A DNA stretch of 64,000 nt from Halosolutus amylolyticus (lineage in GTDB: Archaea > Halobacteriota > Halobacteria > Halobacteriales > Natrialbaceae). The notes beneath the pieces were generated by a model, which ran no database searches, was not told the DNA's origin, and saw nothing but the letters and a program-made list of their open reading frames with translations. Every line of letters begins with the position of its first letter. Position 1 is the first letter of the stretch. The stretch lies in contig NZ_JALIQP010000002.1 in NCBI RefSeq assembly GCF_023566055.1, positions 124,001-188,000 on the forward strand, in the 5' to 3' direction. The position numbers were made by a program, and so were the translations under genes. Positions 35,377 to 43,843 of this stretch are shown piece by piece.

Positions 35377-36774
35377 TCACGCCGAGCTAACGGTTGCAAC
35401 CGCCGTCTCGATGTGCTCGGTGGCGTCTTCGATCAGGGTGTCGACGTCGTCGCTCTCGGCGTAGAGCCGGACGTACGGTTCGGTTCCGCTCGGACGGACC
35501 AGGAGCCAGGACGCATCGGCGAACTCCAGGCGGATGCCGTAGTCGGTGTCGACCGTCGCCTCCGGGAACGCGTCCTGGAGGGTCGTTTCGAGTTCGGCCA
35601 TCGCGTCGGCCTTGGCCGCATCGGGACAGTCGACGCTGACCTTCCGGTAGGGCCGTTCGGTAATCGGCGCCCGGAGCGTGTCGGTGTCGCCGGCGTCAGC
35701 AACGAGCGCGGCGACCGTGGCGGCGCTCGCGACGCCGTCGATCCAGCCCCCGAACGCGGTGTGGATGTGCTTCCAGGGTTCCGCGGCAAAGACGACCTTG
35801 GCTTCGGGCCCGCCCCGATCGCGCTCCCTCGCGATCCCCTCGTGGAGCGCGCCGAGTCGAACCCGCTCGACGCGCCCGCCCGCCTCGCGGACCTGCTCGT
35901 CGATGCGGGCAGAGGCGTTCGGGGTGGTGACCACGACGGGGTTGTCGGCCTCGCTCTCGGCCGTGTAGTGGGCCGCGACCACGGCGAGGACCGTATCCTC
36001 GTGGATCACGTCGCCGTCGGGTCCGAGGACGACGAGCCGATCGGCGTCGCCGTCGTGGGCCAGTCCGAGGTCAAACGCGCCGGCGGCGAGGAACGCGGAG
36101 AACTCGGCGAGCGTCTCGGGGGTCGGTTTGCTCGGCCGGGCCGGGAAGTGGCCGTCGACGGACGCGTTGACGCCGACCACGTCCGCACCGAGCCGATCGA
36201 GTACCTGCGGCGTCGCGAGCGTCCCCACGCCGTTGCCGCAGTCGACGGCGATCGAGAGCCCCGCGAGCGGCCGATCGTCCGGCGTCGCGGACTCGCCGTC
36301 GCCCGCGAACCGATCGCGCACGTACGCGACGACGGCCTCGCGGTACCGATCGAGGATCTCGAGGCGGCGTGACTCGCCCCACTCGTCCCACGGCGCGAGT
36401 CCGCTGGCTTCGCCGGCGACTCGGTCGTCGATCGCCCGCTCGGCGTCGCTGTCGTACTCGACCCCGTCGGCGAAGAGTTTGATGCCGTTGTCCGTCGGCG
36501 GGTTGTGGCTCGCGGTGAGCATCACGCCCCGGCGTCCGCGCGAGGCGAACGCGAGCGCGGGCGTCGGGACGACGCCGACGCGGCGGACGTCCGCGCCGGC
36601 GCTCTCGAGGCCGGCCTCCATCGCGGCCGCGAGCGCCGACCCCGTCTCCCGACCGTCGCGGCCGACGACGAACATCGTTCCGGGATCGCCCGCCGCCTGC
36701 CCGACCGAGAGCGCGAGCGACGGCGTAACCTCCTCGACTGGACCCCGGATGCCTGCTGTCCCGAACAGTGTCAT
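35377..36774 (-). CDS. Phosphohexomutase-family protein (PMM/PGM/GlmM or phosphopentomutase-like)
   Basis: 465 residues of the alpha-D-phosphohexomutase superfamily. The phosphoserine loop T-A-S-H-N-P has Ser89, the metal loop is D-G-D-A-D-R, and the phosphate-binding loop R-P-S-G-T-E-P is near the C-terminus. All four domains appear intact. The family moves phosphate between sugar positions. Given the neighbouring uridine phosphorylase, cytidine deaminase and nucleoside importer, it could convert ribose-1-phosphate to ribose-5-phosphate, but a phosphoglucosamine or phosphomannose mutase role is equally possible. It has its own leaderless-type promoter. Confidence 0.88.
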   Translation of the reverse strand: MTLFGTAGIRGPVEEVTPSLALSVGQAAGDPGTMFVVGRDGRETGSALAAAMEAGLESAGADVRRVGVVPTPALAFASRGRRGVMLTASHNPPTDNGIKLFADGVEYDSDAERAIDDRVAGEASGLAPWDEWGESRRLEILDRYREAVVAYVRDRFAGDGESATPDDRPLAGLSIAVDCGNGVGTLATPQVLDRLGADVVGVNASVDGHFPARPSKPTPETLAEFSAFLAAGAFDLGLAHDGDADRLVVLGPDGDVIHEDTVLAVVAAHYTAESEADNPVVVTTPNASARIDEQVREAGGRVERVRLGALHEGIARERDRGGPEAKVVFAAEPWKHIHTAFGGWIDGVASAATVAALVADAGDTDTLRAPITERPYRKVSVDCPDAAKADAMAELETTLQDAFPEATVDTDYGIRLEFADASWLLVRPSGTEPYVRLYAESDDVDTLIEDATEHIETAVATVSSA

Positions 36775-36797
36775 GGTGGCCCGTTCCGCGAGGAACT

Positions 36798-36806
36798 ACT
36801 TATATG
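36798..36806 (-). promoter_or_regulatory. TATA box of the phosphohexomutase-family gene
   Basis: Minus-strand CATATAAGT, 24-32 bases upstream of the start codon at 36772-36774. Confidence 0.6.
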
Positions 36807-36936
36807 TCCGAGAAGGAGCGTCGTCTGCCATCCGGGAACCGGACCGCGAAATCGAGGTCGGATCGATCCCGGGACTCGACGGCGATCGAGGCCGGGCGCG
36901 AGGCGGAGAATCAGGTGGGAGGAGCGGACCGGCGGA

Positions 36937-37578
36937 TTACTCGTCGTCCGGGATTTCGTCGATCAACACGACGGCCTCGCCGTTGATCACCGTCGCGTCG
37001 TCGTCCTCGTTCCGGATGACCGTCTCGAGGCGGTACTGGTCGTTGCCGAGGTCCTCGACGACCTCGACGCGGGCGGAGACGCGATCGCCGATGCCGACCG
37101 GGCCGCTGAACTCGAGGTCCTGCGAGAGGTAGATCGTGAGGCCGGGGAGTCGAGCCAGCGCCGCGCTGATCAGTCCGGAGACGAGCGTCCCGTGGACGAT
37201 GCGCTCGCCAAAGCGCGTGTCGGCGGCGAACCCCTCGTCCAGGTGGAGGCGGTTCGTGTCGCCGCTGACGGTGGCGAAGGCGCGAACGTCCTCGTCGGAG
37301 AGGCTCTTCTCGAAGGTCACGGCGTCGCCGACGCTGATGTGTTCGGGGTCGTCGACGGTCCGATCGAACTGCCAGTCGAGGCTCGAGTGATCGATCGAGG
37401 GAATGGATCCGGGAACGGTGTCGCTGTCCGTACTGTTCTCGCTATCGGAGGGGGGCAGCATGGCGGAGACCGCCGCGCGGTTCGCGGCTGTCGCACTCTG
37501 CAGGAGGGTCTGGGTCATCGCCGTCCACGCGTTCGTCATGGCAGCGAAGTTACTCCCCCCAGAGTTCTGGTGTGACAT
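36937..37578 (-). CDS. phaJ: MaoC-family (R)-specific enoyl-CoA hydratase, PhaJ-like
   Basis: 213 residues, longer than the usual 130-160 of PhaJ. The hydratase core at about 80-205 has F-A-T-V-S-G-D-T-N-R-L-H-L-D with the catalytic Asp107 and His112, and the G-T-L-V-S-G-L motif. It hydrates trans-2-enoyl-CoA to (R)-3-hydroxyacyl-CoA, linking beta-oxidation to PHA monomers. The first 60 residues are an extra helical, Ala/Thr/Gln-rich segment (T-N-A-W-T-A-M-T-Q-T) that looks like a granule-binding phasin helix. It is divergent from the PHA regulator operon, sharing a 380-base control region. Confidence 0.88.
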   Translation of the reverse strand: MSHQNSGGSNFAAMTNAWTAMTQTLLQSATAANRAAVSAMLPPSDSENSTDSDTVPGSIPSIDHSSLDWQFDRTVDDPEHISVGDAVTFEKSLSDEDVRAFATVSGDTNRLHLDEGFAADTRFGERIVHGTLVSGLISAALARLPGLTIYLSQDLEFSGPVGIGDRVSARVEVVEDLGNDQYRLETVIRNEDDDATVINGEAVVLIDEIPDDE

Positions 37579-37877
37579 CTACCCGCGCATAAGCGTGTGG
37601 GGGTTATGACTTCTTTGGCCGAAGCAAACCGCACTTACTCTCCGAAATCCGGTTTCACCGGCTTTCAGACCGGTCCCGTACTGCGGTTCGATCGTGGACC
37701 GGGTGGCGATCCGGGTTCCGGAATTGGCCGATACCCATCGCGGACTCGTCAGCAGGTGACCCCATTCGCGGACCTGCCAGCACGCAACTTCGTCCTCGCC
37801 GATCCCCGTCTTCACCTCGACAGTCCCCGATCTCGTGGCTGGAACGGGAGCATCACCCGATACTCTCTGAACCACGA
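37579..37877. other. Divergent intergenic region of the PHA locus, left part
   Basis: About 300 bases between phaJ and the operator in front of the regulator gene. It holds the phaJ promoter, perhaps the A/T patch at 37599-37606, and several short GC palindromes around CCGGTTTCACCGG and GACCGGTC. No ORF with real coding character was seen. Confidence 0.45.
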
Positions 37878-37915
37878 GATACCATGTTCTCCATCCCATG
37901 GTATCAGATGGTATC
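37878..37915. promoter_or_regulatory. Candidate operator: three GATACCAT/ATGGTATC half sites
   Basis: GATACCATG (37878-37886) faces its exact inverted copy CATGGTATC (37897-37905), and the word ATGGTATC recurs directly at 37908-37915. The array ends 11 bases before the TATA box of the PHA regulator gene. A dimeric or tetrameric AbrB-type protein could bind here, and self-repression by the adjacent regulator is the simplest reading. Confidence 0.6.
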
Positions 37916-37926
37916 TGAGGGCAACC

Positions 37927-37933
37927 TTTATTA
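37927..37933 (+). promoter_or_regulatory. TATA box of the PHA regulator-phasin-synthase genes
   Basis: TTTATTA, 25-31 bases before the ATG at 37958, predicting a leaderless transcript that starts the phaR-phaP-phaE-phaC unit. Confidence 0.6.
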
Positions 37934-37957
37934 CGATCGGGGACCTCCGTACAGGTG

Positions 37958-38272
37958 ATGACGGACGACTCCGACCGATCGCTCTGGTTCCCGCCTGCGA
38001 TGTTCACCGAACAGATGCAGGAGGCAGGCGAGCAGGTCGCCGAATCCCAGCAGGAGATGATGCGAAAGTTGATGCAGGCGAGTTCCGCGAACCCGTTCGA
38101 GGGTTCGTCCGCACTCGGCCCGATGAACATGGGAACGGCGACGTTCAAGGCTCGCGTCCAGAGCGGCGGTCGGATCAGCATTCCCGGCCCGGAACGGGAA
38201 GCCCTCGACATCGAGGAGGGCGATATCGTCCAGACGATCGTCGTCCCCGTCAAACGCAACCGAGACGAATAA
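37958..38272 (+). CDS. phaR: AbrB/SpoVT-type PHA regulator, PhaR-like
   Basis: 104 residues from ATG 37958; GTG at 37955 is an alternative. The C-terminal swapped-hairpin AbrB domain covers about 62-100: F-K-A-R-V-Q-S-G-G-R-I-S-I-P...L-D-I-E-E-G-D. The N-terminal 50 residues form an amphipathic helix (Gln, Met and Glu rich) suited to binding PHA granules. In Haloferax mediterranei an AbrB-like PhaR gene next to phaP represses its own operon and sits on granules; gene order here matches. It precedes phaP by two bases. Confidence 0.85.
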   Translation: MTDDSDRSLWFPPAMFTEQMQEAGEQVAESQQEMMRKLMQASSANPFEGSSALGPMNMGTATFKARVQSGGRISIPGPEREALDIEEGDIVQTIVVPVKRNRDE

Positions 38273-38274
38273 CC

Positions 38275-38760
38275 ATGACCCAGAACCCATTCACCGCCGT
38301 CTTCGACGCACAGCGCACCGCAGTCGAACAGTCCCAGAACCTCACCCACGACGCCCTCGAGGCCCAGAAGACCTCGATCAGCGCCGTCTCCGACGCCGTC
38401 CAGACCTCGGGCGCGATGTTCGAGTCGAACGCCGAACTCACGAAGGGTGCGATCCACGCGTACTTCGACGCGATGGAAGCCTCGCTCCCCGAAGAGGCCG
38501 CCGACTTCGACGAGGCTCGCGAACTCGTCGACGAGAGCTTCGACGCCGCCACCGAGGCCCAGTCGCAGTCGCTCGAGGCCGTCCTCGACGCGATGGAGGA
38601 GTCCGAAGCCGCCTACGACGAGTTCGCCGGCAACTACTCCGAGGTCGTCGACTCCTCGTTCGACGCCTTCCTCGAGGCCCACGAGCAGGTCGAGCAGAAC
38701 GTGACGGCCGTCGCCGAAAACGTCGAAGACGCGGCCGAAGAGTTCGACGTTTCCGCGTAG
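38275..38760 (+). CDS. phaP: Phasin PhaP, PHA granule-coating protein
   Basis: 161 residues, all helical, without Cys, Trp or Pro-rich parts, and strongly acidic. It begins M-T-Q-N-P-F-T-A-V-F-D-A-Q-R, a motif shared by haloarchaeal phasins, and continues with heptad-like repeats (E-A-A-Y-D-E-F-A, S-F-D-A-F-L-E-A). Phasins cover the polymer surface and set granule size. It is translated two bases after the regulator gene and 42 bases before phaE, as in other haloarchaeal PHA loci. Confidence 0.88.
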   Translation: MTQNPFTAVFDAQRTAVEQSQNLTHDALEAQKTSISAVSDAVQTSGAMFESNAELTKGAIHAYFDAMEASLPEEAADFDEARELVDESFDAATEAQSQSLEAVLDAMEESEAAYDEFAGNYSEVVDSSFDAFLEAHEQVEQNVTAVAENVEDAAEEFDVSA

Positions 38761-38802
38761 AGCGACCTCAGCCTTTTCACACTAGCTCCCCAATTTTAGC
38801 CA

Positions 38803-39351
38803 ATGGCAGACTCACAGCAGCCCCAGGCGCAGAACTGGAACGAACTCGTCGAACAGTGGAACGAACAGTTCATCGAATCGCTCGAGGACAACATGGAGGC
38901 CCAGGCCCAGTTCGTCGAGAGCTGGTCGGAAGCCGTCGGGGAGGTCAGCGAAGAGAACGAGATCTCCGACGGCGTCGAGGGCTACGCCCGCGCCTACGAG
39001 ACGTGGATGAACGCCTCCCAGCAGATGGTCGAGCGGATGAACGACGCGCTCGAGGGCGAAGACGTCGAGATGGAGGAGTTCCGCGACGTCTGGCTCAACA
39101 CGGCCAACGAGGCGTTCAAGGAGGTCATGTCGACGACGGCGTTCGCCAAGATGACCGGTGAAACGGTCGGCGACGTCCTCGAACTCCAGCAACAGGCCGA
39201 CGAAGCCGCCGAGGAGACGCTGCACAGCCTCGGCTTCGCGACCGAAGGCGACGTCGTGGAGATCGGCGACCGCCTCGTCGAACTCGAGCGTCGCCAGCAC
39301 GCCGTCGAGCAAAAACTCGACCGCGTCCTCGAACACCTCGACGAGCAATGA
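38803..39351 (+). CDS. phaE: PHA synthase subunit PhaE (class III)
   Basis: 182 residues, the short type found in haloarchaea. It is helical and acidic, opening with [14 protein letters not shown] and closing with a coiled-coil ([12 protein letters not shown]). PhaE has no catalytic site of its own; it binds and activates PhaC. The gene overlaps phaC by four bases (ATGA), giving translational coupling and a likely 1:1 ratio. Confidence 0.9.
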   Translation: MADSQQPQAQNWNELVEQWNEQFIESLEDNMEAQAQFVESWSEAVGEVSEENEISDGVEGYARAYETWMNASQQMVERMNDALEGEDVEMEEFRDVWLNTANEAFKEVMSTTAFAKMTGETVGDVLELQQQADEAAEETLHSLGFATEGDVVEIGDRLVELERRQHAVEQKLDRVLEHLDEQ

Positions 39352-40898
39352 TCAACCCGTACACAACCGTCCTGGACATGCAACGCCAGGCCTGGGAAAA
39401 CGCGGCCGATCTGGCCGACAAGGGCCGGGTCGCACCCGATCGCACCGAGACGCTCGAGAACGTCGAGGTCGGCCAGACCCCGAGCGAGGTCGTCTACGAG
39501 GAGAACAAGCTTCGGCTCCTCCACTACGAGCCGATGACCGAGGAGCAACACGACATCCCGATCCTCGTCGTCTACGCGCTGATCAACAAGCCGTACATCC
39601 TCGACCTCCAGCCGGATCGATCGGTGGTCCAGACGCTGCTCGAGGCCGGCTTCGACGTCTACATGATCGACTGGGGCGAGCCCTCGAAGCTCGATCGATC
39701 GCTCACGCTCGACGACTACGTCAACCGGTACATCGACAACTGCGTCGACGTCGTGCGCGATCGCTCCGGGCTCGACGCGATCAACATCCTCGGCTACTGC
39801 ATGGGCGGCACGATGACGGCCATGTACACGGCGCTCCACGCCGAAAAGGTCGAGAACCTCGCCCTGATGGCCGCCGGGCTCTGCTTCGCCGGCGACGGCG
39901 GCGTCCTCGAACTCTGGGGAGCGGAGGACTACTACGACCCCGAACGGGTCACCGAAACGTTCGACAACGTGCCCTCGGAGTTCCTCGACGTCGGGTTCGC
40001 GCTGATGGACCCCGTGGCGAACAACCTGACGAAGTACGTCCGCTTCTACGACAACGTGGAGGACGAAGACTTCGTCGAGAACTTCGCCCGGATGGAACGG
40101 TGGCTCGACGAGGGCATCGACGTCGCCGGCGGCGCCTACGAGGAGTTCATCGAGGACATCTACCAGGACAACAAGCTGTACGAGAACGAACTCCATCTGA
40201 ACGGCGAGCACGTCGACATCACCAACATCGACATGCCCGTCCTCCAGATCGTCGCGGAGTACGACCACCTGATCCCGCCGGGGGCCTCCAAGCCGTTCAA
40301 CGAGAAGATTCCCTCCGACGACACCGATATCATGGAGTTCGCGACGGGGCACATCGGGATGTCGGTCTCCTCGCGGAGCCACGCCGAACTCTGGCCCGAC
40401 GTCTGTGACTGGTTCGAGGCGCGATCGGTCGGCGAGGAGGAAGCCGAAGCAGCCGAACCCGAGACGCCGACGCCCGACGAACCGGACGCCGCGCTCGCCG
40501 AGGACGTCGCGGGCGACGAGAGCGGTGCCGAGGACCTGACCGACGGCGGCGCGACCGTCGACCGCCGGTCCGACGACCTCCCCGGTGAAACGCGTTCCGA
40601 CGAAGAGATCGCCGAACGCGCCGAAGACGACGTCCAGGAAGCGCCCGCGGAACCGGGCGAGATGACCGTCGACGAGGACATCGCCGAGGGCGTTACTGAC
40701 GACGAGGTCGTCGAGGAGTCCGCGGACGATCTCACCGACCTCACCGGCGTCGGCGAGGCCTACGCGGCGGATCTCTCCGAGGCCGGCATCGAGACGTTCG
40801 ACGACCTCGCGGCCGCCGACGTCGCCGACCTCGCGACCGAGACCGGGATCTCGCCGAGCCGGCTCGAAGACTGGATCGAGCAGGCGGCGAACCGGTAG
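39348..40898 (+). CDS. phaC: PHA synthase subunit PhaC (class III) with C-terminal HhH extension
   Basis: 516 residues. The alpha/beta-hydrolase core (about 1-358) carries the lipase-like box G-Y-C-M-G-G with nucleophile Cys151, Asp306 in E-Y-D-H-L-I, and His335 in T-G-H-I-G-M. It polymerises (R)-3-hydroxyacyl-CoA with release of CoA. The usual class III enzyme ends near 355. Here an acidic disordered linker (360-460) leads to a helix-hairpin-helix module at about 462-516 (L-T-G-V-G-E-A-Y-A, then [10 protein letters not shown]). A long C-terminal extension is typical of haloarchaeal PhaC. The HhH may bind DNA or protein. It is last in the phaRPEC unit. Confidence 0.93.
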   Translation: MINPYTTVLDMQRQAWENAADLADKGRVAPDRTETLENVEVGQTPSEVVYEENKLRLLHYEPMTEEQHDIPILVVYALINKPYILDLQPDRSVVQTLLEAGFDVYMIDWGEPSKLDRSLTLDDYVNRYIDNCVDVVRDRSGLDAINILGYCMGGTMTAMYTALHAEKVENLALMAAGLCFAGDGGVLELWGAEDYYDPERVTETFDNVPSEFLDVGFALMDPVANNLTKYVRFYDNVEDEDFVENFARMERWLDEGIDVAGGAYEEFIEDIYQDNKLYENELHLNGEHVDITNIDMPVLQIVAEYDHLIPPGASKPFNEKIPSDDTDIMEFATGHIGMSVSSRSHAELWPDVCDWFEARSVGEEEAEAAEPETPTPDEPDAALAEDVAGDESGAEDLTDGGATVDRRSDDLPGETRSDEEIAERAEDDVQEAPAEPGEMTVDEDIAEGVTDDEVVEESADDLTDLTGVGEAYAADLSEAGIETFDDLAAADVADLATETGISPSRLEDWIEQAANR

Positions 40899-40983
40899 CC
40901 GGCCTGGGACCGGCGCCTGGCGTCCGGTAGGTCCGATCGAAAACACGTTCGTTTTGCTGTATGTTCTGGTATCTCACAGGTCG

Positions 40984-40991
40984 TTATTTAG
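40984..40991 (+). promoter_or_regulatory. TATA box of phaB
   Basis: TTATTTAG, 25-32 bases before the ATG at 41016. It suggests that phaB has its own leaderless promoter and is not only read through from phaC. Confidence 0.55.
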
Positions 40992-41015
40992 TATCGGAGG
41001 TGGAACAGTCCGTGT

Positions 41016-41759
41016 ATGTCTATGGAGGGACGCACCTGTGTCATCACGGGTTCGGCACGCGGTATCGGACGGGGCATCGCGGAATACCTCGGCGAAAGGG
41101 GTGCGAACGTGGTCGTCAACTACCGATCGTCTGAGGGGCCTGCCCACGAAGCCGTCGACGCGATCGAGGCGGCGGGCGGTCAGGCGGTCGCGGCCCAGGC
41201 CGACGTCTCCGAACGCGACGAGGTCGAGCACATGCACGAGGTCTGCCACGAGGCGTTCGGGCCCGCAGACGTGCTGGTGAACAACGCGGGGATCACCGCC
41301 GACGAACAGTTCACGGACATGACTCGCGAGGAGTGGGACCGGGTGATGGACGTCAATCTCGGCGGGATGTTCAACTGTACCCAGGTGTTCTACGACGACA
41401 TCTGGAACGCTCACGAGGGCCGCCTGATCAACATCTCGAGCGTCGTCGGCAAGCAGGGCAACTTCGGCCAGGCGAACTACGCGGCCGCCAAGAGCGGTAT
41501 GTTCGGCTTCACCCGGACGATCGCGCTCGAACTCGCGAAAGGCGGATCGACGGCGAACTGCGTCGCCCCCGGCTTTACGCGCACCGACATGCTCGAATCC
41601 GTCCCGGACAAGGTCCTCGATCGGATCATCGCCGGGATTCCGCTCGAGCGACTCGCCGAGGTCGAGGACATCGCGGCGGTCGTCCAGTTCCTCGCGAGCG
41701 AGGACTCCTCGTACGTCACCGGCGAAGTGATCGACGTCAACGGCGGGATGGACCTCTAG
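41016..41759 (+). CDS. phaB: Acetoacetyl-CoA reductase, SDR family, PhaB-like
   Basis: 247 residues, the standard length. It reduces 3-ketoacyl-CoA with NADPH to (R)-3-hydroxyacyl-CoA, the PHA monomer. T-G-S-A-R-G-I-G-R-G is the cofactor loop, N-N-A-G-I-T is the strand-4 motif, and the catalytic Ser, Tyr and Lys lie in I-S-S-V-V...N-Y-A-A-A-K. The FabG/PhaB class is clear; assignment to PHA rests on its position behind phaC. The start is ATG 41016, or ATG 41022 if the first two residues are not used. Confidence 0.88.
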   Translation: MSMEGRTCVITGSARGIGRGIAEYLGERGANVVVNYRSSEGPAHEAVDAIEAAGGQAVAAQADVSERDEVEHMHEVCHEAFGPADVLVNNAGITADEQFTDMTREEWDRVMDVNLGGMFNCTQVFYDDIWNAHEGRLINISSVVGKQGNFGQANYAAAKSGMFGFTRTIALELAKGGSTANCVAPGFTRTDMLESVPDKVLDRIIAGIPLERLAEVEDIAAVVQFLASEDSSYVTGEVIDVNGGMDL

Positions 41760-41811
41760 GGGTCACGATCCCGCCCGACCGGGCGATTCACCCGGGCGTA
41801 GATAATCTGCG

Positions 41812-42357
41812 TCAGGCGTCACCATCGGACTCGCGACGTTTCTCCTTCTCGCGGACCCGCACGTTCTCGATCGCCGTCTCGGGGTACTGGCCGTCTGCGT
41901 CTTTCTCGACGGCCTTGACCATGTCCCAGACGACGTTCAGCCCCGTCGTGACGCCCTCGAGGGCCTCCATCTCGCAGCCCGTCTTTCCGGTCGTCTCGAC
42001 GGCCACCTCGAGTTCGACCCGATCGTCGCCCAGATCGAACGCGGTGTCGACGTTCGTGATCGGGATCTGGTGGCACATCGGGATCGTCTCCCAGGTGTGT
42101 TTGACCGCCTGGATCGCCCCGACGCGGGCGGTCGCGAGCACGTCGCCCTTGCCGATCTCGTCCTCGCGGATCGCGTCGATCGTCGACGGCCGGAGGCGGA
42201 TCTCGCCGGCGGCGACGGCCCGGCGCTCGCTGTCGGGTTTGTCGCCGACGTCGACCATCTGGACGTCGCCCTCCGCGGTGGTGTGGGTGAGGTCGTCGGC
42301 CGGGGATTCGCGGTTCTCGGCCGCGTCAGACGTCGACTCGGGGCGATCGTCACTCAT
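41812..42357 (-). CDS. moaC: Cyclic pyranopterin monophosphate synthase MoaC
   Basis: 181 residues from ATG 42355-42357 (MSDDRPEST). It forms cyclic pyranopterin monophosphate, the first stable intermediate of molybdenum cofactor synthesis. Motifs: K-G-D-V-L-A-T-A-R-V-G-A-I, P-M-C-H-Q-I-P-I and the active-site G-C-E-M-E-A-L-E-G-V. A 30-residue acidic N-terminal extension precedes the domain. It starts eight bases inside the end of the NAD(P)H-hydrate repair gene, so the two are probably one transcript, a pairing also seen in other haloarchaea as I recall. Confidence 0.93.
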   Translation of the reverse strand: MSDDRPESTSDAAENRESPADDLTHTTAEGDVQMVDVGDKPDSERRAVAAGEIRLRPSTIDAIREDEIGKGDVLATARVGAIQAVKHTWETIPMCHQIPITNVDTAFDLGDDRVELEVAVETTGKTGCEMEALEGVTTGLNVVWDMVKAVEKDADGQYPETAIENVRVREKEKRRESDGDA

Positions 42358-43777
42358 CGTCCTCACCCCACAGGACCGCGGGGATCTCCGCGAGCATGTC
42401 CGACGCGAGAAAGCCGTGTCCGTCGCGCTCGGCGAGGCGTTCGCCGGCGAGTCCGTTGACGTGGGCGGCCGCGGCGGCGGCGTCCATCGGATCGGCGTGT
42501 TCGAGGAGCGCCGCCACGATTCCCGCCAGCGTGTCGCCGGTGCCGCCGACTTTCATCCCGATCGTTCCGGAGCGGCTGATCCGCGTTCGCTCGCCGTCCG
42601 TGATCACGTCGTCGGCCCCCTTCGCGAGGACGACGTGGCCGAGGTCGGACGCGAAGGATTCGATCTCGTCGGCGACCTCGCGGAGGTCGGACGCGTCCGG
42701 CCCGCCCATCCGCGCGAGTTCGGCCCGGTTGGGCGTACAGACCAGCGTCGCGTCGGTCTCGACCTCGGGGACGACCGCGAGTGCGTCGGCGTCGACGACC
42801 ACCCGGCCGTCGTACGACTCGAGGAACTCCCGCGCGGCCTCGAGGGTCTCGTCGGCGGTCCCCAGTCCCGGCCCCAGCACGACGGGGTTGTCGTACTGCT
42901 TTGCCGTTTCGAGGAGGTCCTCGGCCCGATCGGAAGTGAGGATCTCCTCCTCGTAGGGCTGAACGATGAGGTCCTCGGCGTAGCCCTGGATCTCGGCGGC
43001 GACCGTCTTGGGTGCCGCGACGAAGGACAGTTCCGCACCGGCACGAAGCGCGGCCTGGGCGGCGAGTGCTGGTGCACCCGTGTAGGGACCGCCGCCGATG
43101 ACGTACGGTCGTCCTTCGCGGTCGTCCGGCCGCGCGAGCGAGATATCCCCGGGGCCGACGAACCGTTCGGCCGCGGCGGGGATGCCGATGTCCGCGACGG
43201 TCACCTCGGCCGCGAGGTCCTCGAGTCCGGGCTTCGTGTCGTGGAAGGTGACCACGCGGTCGGCCTCGACCCGATTCTCGGCGTGGTCGCCACCGTCGGC
43301 GTCGAATCCGGAGGGAACGTCGACGGCGACGACCGTCGCGTCGGCACCGTCGATCGCCTCGGCCGCGGTCGCGACGGGTTCCCGGAGATCGCCGCTGATT
43401 CCCGTCCCGAGCATCGCGTCGACGACCACGTCCGCGTCGGGGAGGTCGAACTGGCTCGAGTCTTTGATCTCTCGCGTCTCATAGTCTGCCTGCTCGAGGG
43501 CGTCCCAGTTCTCCCGGGCGATCTCGGTGCCGATGTTCGTGGCGTGACCGAGCAGGAGGATGGTGACGTCGTATTCGTCCAGAAAGCGAGCGGCGACGAA
43601 CGCGTCCCCGCCGTTGTTCCCGCGCCCGGCAACGATCGCCACGCTCGATCCCGGCTCGGTGACGTCCCGGACCGTGCGGGCGACTGCGTTCCCGCTCGAC
43701 TCCATAAGCTGCTTGCGCGGCACGCCCAGCGCCGCGGCGTTCTCGTCGACGGCGGCCATTCGCCTGCCTGTGATCAT
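42350..43777 (-). CDS. nnr: Bifunctional NAD(P)H-hydrate epimerase/dehydratase
   Basis: 475 residues from ATG 43775-43777 (MITGRRMAAVDENA). Residues 1-210 are the YjeF-N epimerase, with the loop G-R-G-N-N-G-G-D-A and L-G-T-G-I. Residues 225-475 are the ADP-dependent dehydratase of ribokinase fold, with V-V-L-G-P-G-L-G-T, A-K-G-A-D-D-V and G-T-G-D-T-L-A-G-I. Together they repair hydrated NADH and NADPH formed by heat or by side reactions. Two in-frame upstream codon runs are not protein-like. Coupled to moaC downstream. Confidence 0.93.
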   Translation of the reverse strand: MITGRRMAAVDENAAALGVPRKQLMESSGNAVARTVRDVTEPGSSVAIVAGRGNNGGDAFVAARFLDEYDVTILLLGHATNIGTEIARENWDALEQADYETREIKDSSQFDLPDADVVVDAMLGTGISGDLREPVATAAEAIDGADATVVAVDVPSGFDADGGDHAENRVEADRVVTFHDTKPGLEDLAAEVTVADIGIPAAAERFVGPGDISLARPDDREGRPYVIGGGPYTGAPALAAQAALRAGAELSFVAAPKTVAAEIQGYAEDLIVQPYEEEILTSDRAEDLLETAKQYDNPVVLGPGLGTADETLEAAREFLESYDGRVVVDADALAVVPEVETDATLVCTPNRAELARMGGPDASDLREVADEIESFASDLGHVVLAKGADDVITDGERTRISRSGTIGMKVGGTGDTLAGIVAALLEHADPMDAAAAAAHVNGLAGERLAERDGHGFLASDMLAEIPAVLWGEDDE

Positions 43778-43843
43778 ACCGAGTCGTTCGACCGGCCAAC
43801 CGTTCAAGATTGCGGACGACACGCTCATGCCCTGCGCCCGGCT

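Noticed and set aside
40428-40898. PhaC tail as a frameshift fusion with a neighbouring ORF
   Set aside because: The frame continues cleanly with normal codon bias, and long C-terminal extensions are known in haloarchaeal PhaC, so it is a genuine extension.
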